Source of the DNA: Knoellia remsis
Lineage (GTDB): Bacteria > Actinomycetota > Actinomycetes > Actinomycetales > Dermatophilaceae
Direction: 5' to 3'
NCBI RefSeq assembly: GCF_003002895.1
Contig: NZ_PVTI01000002.1
Span: 182,213-246,212 of the forward strand
DNA: 64,000 nucleotides
In this document: positions 58,362-64,000 of the stretch, one piece after another
Layout of the letters: every line of letters starts with the position of its first letter
Numbering within the stretch: the stretch's first letter is position 1
The notes under the pieces: model-generated
What the model saw: only the letters and a program-made list of their open reading frames with translations
What the model was told of the DNA's origin: nothing
Database searches by the model: none
Position numbers and translations under genes: made by a program

Positions 58362-58886
58362 ATGACCCGCGACACCGGACTGCAGGAGCTGCTCGATGGC
58401 GCACTCGCCGGATCGGGACTCGTCGTGGACGAGGTCACGGTGACCCCTGCTGGGCGTCGCCGCGTCGTCAAGGTCGTCGTGGACCGGGAGCTGCCCGACG
58501 TCGGCGCCGACGGGTTCACCGAGATGACCGAGCCCCTCTCCCTGGACGAGATCGCCGACGCGACCCGGACCGTGAGCGACGCGCTCGACGACTCCGACGT
58601 CCTCGGCGAACAGTCGTACACCCTCGAGGTCACCTCGCCCGGGGTGTCGCGGCCGCTGACCCAGCCGCGCCACTTCCAGCGCAACGTCGGCCGCCTGGTG
58701 ACCGTCCAGCTGCGCGACGGCGACCCCGTGACCGGCCGCATCACCCGTGCGTCCGCCGACGACGTGGTCGTGACGGTGCCCGCCGCGAAGAAGTCGCCCG
58801 CGCGCGACGAGACCATCCCGTATGCCGCGATCGACCGCGCCGAGGTGCAGGTCGAGTTCGCGCGCAAGGACGACAAGGAGAGCTGA
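58362..58886 (+). CDS. rimP: Ribosome maturation factor
   Basis: A 174-residue 30S-subunit assembly factor. The N-terminal alpha-beta domain ([37 protein letters not shown]) and [28 protein letters not shown] lead to the small SH3-like C-terminal domain. ATG 58362 follows AGGGAGGCCG. nusA starts one nt after its stop. Confidence 0.96.
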   Translation: MTRDTGLQELLDGALAGSGLVVDEVTVTPAGRRRVVKVVVDRELPDVGADGFTEMTEPLSLDEIADATRTVSDALDDSDVLGEQSYTLEVTSPGVSRPLTQPRHFQRNVGRLVTVQLRDGDPVTGRITRASADDVVVTVPAAKKSPARDETIPYAAIDRAEVQVEFARKDDKES

Positions 58887-58887
58887 C

Positions 58888-60207
58888 ATGGACATCGACC
58901 TCGCCGTCCTGCGTGGTGTCGAGCGGGAGCGCGACATCTCGCTCGACGTCCTCATCCCCGCCATCGAGCAGGCCCTGCTGCTCGCCTACCAGCGCACCGA
59001 CGGTGCCTACCGCAGCGCCCGCGCCGAGCTCGACCGCAAGACCGGTCACGTGACGATCTGGGCACGCGAGGAGTTCGAGGTTCCCGTTGAGGACGAGGGT
59101 CCGGCCGAGGAGGGTGGCTCCGATCCTTCGGCGTCGGCGGATGCCGCCGGGTCCAGCGACAGCACCGAGAGCACGGACCGGCCCGGTGCGTCGGGCGTGG
59201 ACGCCGAGACGGTCGAGTCGGGCGCAGCGCGAGACTCGGAGGCGGAGGACGCGGACGACAGCGACGACTCCGGAGCCGACGAGGATGCCGCCGCGGCGGC
59301 CCCGACGGAGCCGGCGCGGCCGCGGACCCGCCGTGAGTACGGCCCCGAGTTCGACGACACCCCCGCCGACTTCGGCCGGGTCGCTGCGGCCACGGCCCGC
59401 CAGGTCATCGTGCAGCGGCTGCGCGACATCGAGGACGAGGCGATCCTCGGAGACTTCAAGGGACGCGAGGGCGACATCGTCGCGGGCGTCATCCAGCAGA
59501 GTCCCGACCCGCGCCACGTCACGGTGGACTTCGGCTCCGTCGAGGGCATCCTGCCGGTGGCCGAGCAGGTGCCGGGGGAGAAGTACGTCCACGGCCAACG
59601 CCTGCGCACCTACGTCGTCAGCGTCAAGCGCGGGCTCCGCGGACCGCAGATCGGCCTGTCCCGCACCCATCCCAACCTCGTGCGCAAGCTCTTCGCCCTC
59701 GAGGTTCCCGAGATCGCCGACGGCAGCGTCGAGATCGCGGCACTGGCCCGCGAGGCCGGTCACCGCACGAAGATCGCCGTCCACACCAAGGTCCCCGGCC
59801 TCAACGCCAAGGGCGCCTGCATCGGCCCGATGGGGGCGCGCGTGCGCGCGGTCATGTCGGAGCTGCACGGCGAGAAGATCGACATCGTCGACTACAGCGA
59901 CGACCCGGCGACGTTCATCGCGGCGGCGCTCAGCCCCTCGCGGGTCCAGTCGGTCGAGATCGTCGACCCGAAGCTGCGGGCGGCGCGCGTCGTCGTGCCC
60001 GACTACCAGCTCTCGCTCGCCATCGGGCGCGAGGGGCAGAACGCTCGTCTCGCGGCCAAGCTCACCGGCTGGCGCATCGACATCCGCTCCGACAACCCCG
60101 GCTCGGGGCCGTCCGGCGCGGGGTCGAGCGCCGCGCCCGACGACGACGCGCCGAGCGCCGGTACGCACCGCCCGGGAACCGGCGGTGGCGCGGCCCCACG
60201 CGGCTAG
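58888..60207 (+). CDS. nusA: Transcription elongation/termination factor
   Basis: A 439-residue NusA: N-terminal RNA-polymerase-binding domain, S1 domain ([14 protein letters not shown] to [11 protein letters not shown]), KH1 ([11 protein letters not shown]) and KH2 ([19 protein letters not shown]). Residues 69-147 are an extra acidic Ser/Asp/Glu/Ala-rich stretch between the N-terminal domain and the S1 domain that I do not expect in typical NusA. ATG 58888 is 1 nt after the rimP stop. Confidence 0.95.
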   Translation: MDIDLAVLRGVERERDISLDVLIPAIEQALLLAYQRTDGAYRSARAELDRKTGHVTIWAREEFEVPVEDEGPAEEGGSDPSASADAAGSSDSTESTDRPGASGVDAETVESGAARDSEAEDADDSDDSGADEDAAAAAPTEPARPRTRREYGPEFDDTPADFGRVAAATARQVIVQRLRDIEDEAILGDFKGREGDIVAGVIQQSPDPRHVTVDFGSVEGILPVAEQVPGEKYVHGQRLRTYVVSVKRGLRGPQIGLSRTHPNLVRKLFALEVPEIADGSVEIAALAREAGHRTKIAVHTKVPGLNAKGACIGPMGARVRAVMSELHGEKIDIVDYSDDPATFIAAALSPSRVQSVEIVDPKLRAARVVVPDYQLSLAIGREGQNARLAAKLTGWRIDIRSDNPGSGPSGAGSSAAPDDDAPSAGTHRPGTGGGAAPRG

Positions 60208-60211
60208 GCGG

Positions 60212-60217
60212 TAGACT
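60212..60217 (+). promoter_or_regulatory. Candidate -10 box (TAGACT) before ylxR-infB
   Basis: TAGACT just after the nusA stop could give ylxR-infB a promoter of its own. RNA would start near 60224, which argues against GTG 60219 as the ylxR start. Confidence 0.35.
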
Positions 60218-60302
60218 GGTGGGGACCGACCGGACTGGACTCCGGGCTCGGACGTCGCACGAAGAGGCGAGCACACGGCATACCCCGTCCTCGACGGGAC
60301 CG

Positions 60303-60602
60303 GTGCGGACCTGCGTCGGCTGCCGGGCGACGGATAGCCGGTCGGCACTCCTGCGAGTGGTCGCTGGGGATCATGCGGACCTCGTCCCCGATCCACAGCG
60401 GAGTCTCCCGGGGCGCGGCGCCTGGCTGCACCCCACCGGTGACTGTTTCGACCTCGCCGTCCGGCGCAGAGCGTTCGGGCGGGCGCTGCGAGCCAGCGCC
60501 CCGCTCGACACCCGTGCCGTGGCGGAGTGGATCGCCGCCCACGAGCAGACAACCGTCCGCCCCCAGGGAACCGACCAAGACTCTGAACAGAGAGTGGTTT
60601 GA
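60303..60602 (+). CDS. ylxR: YlxR/DUF448-family RNA-binding protein
   Basis: About 99 residues beginning VRTCVGCRATDSRSALLRVVAG, the hallmark of YlxR, followed by LPGRGAWLHPTGDCFDLAVRRRAFGRAL. It sits between nusA and infB as in most bacteria. The reading frame is open from GTG 60219 (127 residues), but that extra part is not conserved and contains a DUS-like word, so I take GTG 60303; the start is uncertain. Confidence 0.85.
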   Translation: MRTCVGCRATDSRSALLRVVAGDHADLVPDPQRSLPGRGAWLHPTGDCFDLAVRRRAFGRALRASAPLDTRAVAEWIAAHEQTTVRPQGTDQDSEQRVV

Positions 60603-60695
60603 CGCTGATGAGCACCCGATGAGTACTCAGCAATGAGCTCCCCCCAGCTGTAACGACGGTCCGCGCCTGCCCGCCCGGACCAGGACAGGAGAAAC

Positions 60696-63557
60696 GTGGC
60701 AAAGGTCCGAGTGAGCGCACTCGCCAAGGAAGTCGGAGTGACCAGCAAGGTCCTCCTCGAACGCCTCAACGAGATGGGCGAGTACGTCAAGTCGGCGTCC
60801 TCGACGATCGAGGCGCCGGTGGTCCGCCGGTACAAGGACAAGTTCCCGCCGGAGGAGGCTCCCGCAGCCCCCGCCGCGAAGAAGGCTCCCGCGAAGAAGG
60901 CCGCCGCCAAGGCGACCCCCGCGGCTCCGGACGACGCAGCCCCGGCTGACGCCGACACCGCTGTCCCCACGCCGGCCAAGAAGGCCGCGGCGAAGGCCAC
61001 CCCGGCCGCGCCCACCCCGGGCCCGGCCGCCCCTGCGACCAAGGCCCCCGCGGCGGAGTCCGCTCCGGCGACGCCTGCCGCCCCGGCTCCCGCCGCACCG
61101 GCGGCCAAGGCCACCCCCGCCCCGGCCGCCCCCGCGGCCAAGGCGACGCCGGCGGCCCCCGCCGCCCCGGCGGCGAAGGCCACCCCGGGCGCACCGGAGG
61201 GCGGCACTGCCGCCCGACCCGCACCGCGCCCCGGTGCCCCGCGTCCGGGCAACAACCCGTTCGCGCCGAGCCAGGGCATGGGCCGTGGCGGCCGCGACGG
61301 TGGTCGCGAGGGTGGTGCCGGCCGTGAGGGCGGGTCCGCCCGTCCCGGCAACAACCCGTTCGCGTCGAGCCAGGGCATGCCGCGTCCGCGCAGCGCGCCC
61401 CGTCCCGGCGGTGCCGCGGGCGCCGGTGGCCCGCGTCCCGGTGGTCCCCGCCCGAGCCCCGGCATGATGCCGTCCTCGAGCTCGATCGCGCGCCCCGGCG
61501 AGCGTCCGGCACGTGGCGGTCGTCCCGGCCGTCCCGGTGGCGGTGGCCCCGGCGGTGGCGGCGGCTACGGTGGTCGTCCCGGTGGCGGCGGCTACCGCGG
61601 TGGCCCCGGTGGTCGCGGCGGCACGCAGGGTGCGTTCGGACGTGGCGGTGGTCCCCGCGGTCGCGCCCGCAAGTCCAAGCGCGCGAAGCGCCAGGAGTTC
61701 GAGGAGATGCAGGCGCCGTCGATCGGCGGCGTGACCGTGCCCCGCGGCGACGGTTCCACCGTCGTCCAGGTGCGCCAGGGTGCCTCCCTCACCGACTTCG
61801 CCGACAAGATCAACGCCAACCCGGCCTCGCTCGTCACGGTGCTCTTCCACCTCGGCGAGATGGCCACGGCGACGCAGAGCCTCGACGAGGACACCTTCAA
61901 GGTCCTCGGCTCCGAGCTCGGCTACGACATCCGCATGGTGTCGCCGGAGGAGGAGGAGCGCGAGCTCTTCGACTCCTTCGACATCAACCTCGAGATCGGT
62001 GTCGACGCCGAGGACGAGGAGGACCTGCAGCCGCGGCCGCCGGTCGTCACCGTCATGGGTCACGTCGACCACGGCAAGACGCGACTCCTCGACGCGATCC
62101 GCAACGAGGACGTCGCAGCCGGCGAGGCTGGTGGCATCACCCAGCACATCGGTGCCTACCAGGTGCACAAGGAGCACGAGGGTGTCGACCGCGCGATCAC
62201 CTTCATCGACACCCCGGGTCACGAGGCGTTCACCGCCATGCGTGCCCGTGGTGCGAAGGTCACCGACATCGCGATCCTCGTCGTCGCGGCTGACGACGGC
62301 GTGATGCCGCAGACCATCGAGGCGCTCAACCACGCCCAGGCGGCGGACGTCCCGATCGTCGTCGCGGTCAACAAGATCGACGTCGAGGGTGCGAACCCGG
62401 CGAAGATCCGCCAGCAGCTCACCGAGTACAACCTCATCGCCGAGGAGTACGGCGGCGAGACGATGTTCGTCGACGTCTCGGCGAAGCAGGGCCAGAACAT
62501 CGACACCCTGCTCGAGGCCGTCCTCCTCACGGCGGACGCCGCGCTCGACCTGCGGGCCAACCCCGACCGGGACGCCCGCGGCGTCGCGATCGAGGCCAAC
62601 CTCGACAAGGGCCGCGGCGCGACCGCGACGGTGCTCATCCAGTCCGGAACCCTCCGGGTCGGCGACGCCATCGTCACGGGCAGCTCCTACGGCCGCGTCC
62701 GCGCCATGCTCGACGAGCACGGCCAGAACGTCGAGGAGGCCGGGCCGTCGCGCCCGGTCCAGGTCCTCGGTCTGTCGAGCGTCCCGCGCGCCGGCGACAC
62801 CTTCGTCGTCGCGCCCGACGACCGCACCGCGCGTCAGATCGCCGAGCGCCGCGAGTCGGCCGACCGCCAGGCCAGCCTGGCCAAGGCTCGCAAGCGGATC
62901 TCGCTCGAGGACCTCAACGAGGCGATCGCGCAGGGCAAGGTCGACACCCTCAACCTCATCCTCAAGGGTGACGTGTCGGGTTCGGTCGAGGCCCTCGAGG
63001 ACGCACTGCTGCAGATCGACGTCGGCGACGAGGTCGACCTGCGGATCATCGACCGTGGCGTCGGTGCCATCACGATGAACAACATCAACCTCGCGATGGC
63101 GTCGAATGCGATCATCATCGGCTTCAACGTGCGCGCCGAGGGTCAGAACGCCGACTACGCCGAGCGCGAGGGCGTCGAGATCCGCTACTACTCGGTGATC
63201 TACCAGGCCATCGAGGAGATCGAGGCCTCGCTCAAGGGCATGCTCAAGCCCGAGTTCGAGGAGGTCGAGCTCGGCACCGCCGAGATCCGCGAGATCTTCC
63301 GGTCGAGCAAGTTCGGCAACATCGCCGGTTCCATCGTCCGCAGTGGCGAGATCCGGCGCGGCACCAAGGCGCGCATCACGCGTGACGGTGTCGTCGTCGC
63401 CGAGAACGTCGAGATCGCGGGCCTGCGCCGGTTCAAGGACGATGTCACCGAGGTCCGCGAGGGCTTCGAGTGCGGCATCAACCTGGGGTCGTACAACGAC
63501 CTCCAGATCGGTGACCTCATCGCCACCTACGAGATGCGCGAGAAGCCCCGCGAATGA
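60696..63557 (+). CDS. infB: Translation initiation factor IF-2
   Basis: A 953-residue IF-2. A short N-terminal helical domain ([32 protein letters not shown]) is followed by about 280 residues of low-complexity Ala/Pro/Lys then Gly/Arg-rich sequence. The GTPase core begins with GHVDHGKT (455-462), then DTPGHEAF and NKID, and domains II-IV follow, ending [18 protein letters not shown] 60696 follows AGGAG. A 22-bp hairpin follows the stop. Confidence 0.97.
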   Translation: MAKVRVSALAKEVGVTSKVLLERLNEMGEYVKSASSTIEAPVVRRYKDKFPPEEAPAAPAAKKAPAKKAAAKATPAAPDDAAPADADTAVPTPAKKAAAKATPAAPTPGPAAPATKAPAAESAPATPAAPAPAAPAAKATPAPAAPAAKATPAAPAAPAAKATPGAPEGGTAARPAPRPGAPRPGNNPFAPSQGMGRGGRDGGREGGAGREGGSARPGNNPFASSQGMPRPRSAPRPGGAAGAGGPRPGGPRPSPGMMPSSSSIARPGERPARGGRPGRPGGGGPGGGGGYGGRPGGGGYRGGPGGRGGTQGAFGRGGGPRGRARKSKRAKRQEFEEMQAPSIGGVTVPRGDGSTVVQVRQGASLTDFADKINANPASLVTVLFHLGEMATATQSLDEDTFKVLGSELGYDIRMVSPEEEERELFDSFDINLEIGVDAEDEEDLQPRPPVVTVMGHVDHGKTRLLDAIRNEDVAAGEAGGITQHIGAYQVHKEHEGVDRAITFIDTPGHEAFTAMRARGAKVTDIAILVVAADDGVMPQTIEALNHAQAADVPIVVAVNKIDVEGANPAKIRQQLTEYNLIAEEYGGETMFVDVSAKQGQNIDTLLEAVLLTADAALDLRANPDRDARGVAIEANLDKGRGATATVLIQSGTLRVGDAIVTGSSYGRVRAMLDEHGQNVEEAGPSRPVQVLGLSSVPRAGDTFVVAPDDRTARQIAERRESADRQASLAKARKRISLEDLNEAIAQGKVDTLNLILKGDVSGSVEALEDALLQIDVGDEVDLRIIDRGVGAITMNNINLAMASNAIIIGFNVRAEGQNADYAEREGVEIRYYSVIYQAIEEIEASLKGMLKPEFEEVELGTAEIREIFRSSKFGNIAGSIVRSGEIRRGTKARITRDGVVVAENVEIAGLRRFKDDVTEVREGFECGINLGSYNDLQIGDLIATYEMREKPRE

Positions 63558-63596
63558 CGCGCCGGGTCCCACGCACAGCGTGGATGTGACCCGAGA

Positions 63597-63647
63597 AGGC
63601 GAGCGGGCGGCATACCGATGACCATTCGGTATGCCGCCCGCTCGCCT
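63597..63647. terminator. 22-bp perfect hairpin terminator containing inverted DUS-like words
   Basis: Arms 63597-63618 and 63626-63647 are perfectly complementary over a 7-nt loop. Each arm contains GGCATACC or its complement. It lies 40 bp after infB and should end the rimP-infB operon. The arrangement copies that at 53011-53054, though the outer stem differs. Confidence 0.88.
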
Positions 63648-63733
63648 CGTTGTGTGGCGACTGATCCAGAAAATGAAGGTGATGGGGGCAGGGGTGAGTG
63701 CTGCGGGTGGCGCGGTGGTGTGTGGGGTTTTGG

Positions 63734-64000
63734 TCAGGCGACGGGTTCGAGGGTGACGCGGTAGCCGAGGGCTTGGAGGTCGCGGACGTGTCGCTGGGTG
63801 CGGCGTGTGGTGTCGATGTGGCGGTCGTAGTAGTCGGCGCCGAGGTCGGTGTAGCTCTGGGTCGGGTCGGTCAGGAGGTGCCAGATGATGGTCAGGAGTG
63901 TTCTGCTGACGGCGACGATCGCGCGGAGTTTGCCGATGCGGCGGGCGAGGCGGCGGTAGCGGTGGGCGAGGAAGGAGTTGCCGCGTCGTAGGCCGTTGAC
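63734..64000 (-). mobile_element. IS110-family transposase, C-terminal 88 residues
   Basis: The frame enters from the right edge and ends at a TGA (63736-63734). Segments GNSFLAHRYRRLARRIGKLRAIVAVSR, LLTIIWHLLTDP, YTDLGADYYDRH and a final RHVRDLQALGYRVTL match the end of the Transposase_20 part of IS110-type enzymes. Codon use is somewhat poorer in third-position GC than the neighbours. The element's left end would lie in the 86 bp between here and the infB terminator. The rest is outside the window. Confidence 0.85.

Noticed and set aside
60219..60302. N-terminal extension of ylxR from GTG 60219
   Set aside because: Not conserved with YlxR, contains a DUS-like word, and the likely transcript would begin after this codon.
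61021..61660. Ala/Pro- and Gly/Arg-rich repeats in infB as a mobile or tandem repeat element
   Set aside because: Actinobacterial IF-2 proteins normally have such a low-complexity segment.
60627..63572. Long Gly/Ala/Thr-rich open frame antisense to infB
   Set aside because: Exactly mirrors infB, including its low-complexity N-terminal region, and has no domain of its own.
1..64000. tRNA, rRNA or tmRNA genes
   Set aside because: I found no cloverleaf with a GGTTCGA-type arm or any rRNA segment on either strand.

Overview
The window is a 64 kb stretch of a high-GC (about 70%) actinobacterial chromosome. GTG starts are frequent, many genes overlap by 4 bp (GTGA or ATGA), and many starts lie 6-7 nt behind a TANNNT-like -10 box, which points to leaderless mRNAs. 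Gene content and neighbourhoods (dxr-rseP-ispG, proS, rimP-nusA-ylxR-infB, a DUF4439 lipoprotein, a CobN plus ChlI/ChlD-type cobaltochelatase) fit Micrococcales. Intrasporangiaceae is my best guess, but nothing here proves it.

Layout. 1-4 kb: an ABC exporter (permease cut by the window edge), its two-component system, and a barnase-like RNase with a barstar-like inhibitor. 4-9.2 kb: a TIGR03086-type protein, a thioesterase, and the dxr-rseP-ispG isoprenoid/intramembrane-protease block. 9.2-20 kb: mixed housekeeping and accessory genes (a 41-aa membrane protein, VOC protein with AraC regulator, GNAT, a DUF559 nuclease-like gene flanked by twin hairpins, a small secreted LAS/M15-like protein, DoxX-like, an alkyltransferase-like protein, MFS, proS, a secreted beta-helix protein). 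19.3-48.6 kb: a nearly complete aerobic cobalamin locus. 48.6-58.3 kb: a GGCT-like protein, a DUF255 thioredoxin-domain protein, a secreted metzincin, an ArsR-SRPBCC pair, an isochorismatase-like hydrolase, DctA, an aminoglycoside-phosphotransferase-like kinase and the DUF4439 lipoprotein. 58.3-63.6 kb: rimP-nusA-ylxR-infB. The right edge is the C-terminal end of an IS110-type transposase.

The cobalamin locus encodes CobA, CobIJ, CobG, CobM, CobF, CobK, CobL, CobH, a CobB/CbiA-CobC fusion, CobN with a ChlI-ChlD fusion, CobO, CobQ, CobD/CbiB, CobU, CobS, a BluB-CobT fusion and a phosphatase of the type that finishes the pathway, plus BtuFCD uptake. CobG and CobF mark it as the oxygen-dependent route. 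Three cobalamin riboswitches control cobN-bluB/cobT, the chelatase-cobO-cobB/C-cobA-cobS-cobU-cobD operon, and btuFCD. Adjacent genes mostly overlap, implying translational coupling.

The most unusual non-coding signal is a strongly over-represented word, GGCATAC/GTATGCC (about 67 copies by eye), with an extended form GCGGACGGCATAC. It sits in protein linkers and, as inverted pairs, in two terminator hairpins, an arrangement like that of DNA-uptake sequences in Neisseria and Pasteurellaceae. Several long perfect hairpins and short tandem repeats also lie between genes, and one hairpin lies inside cobG.
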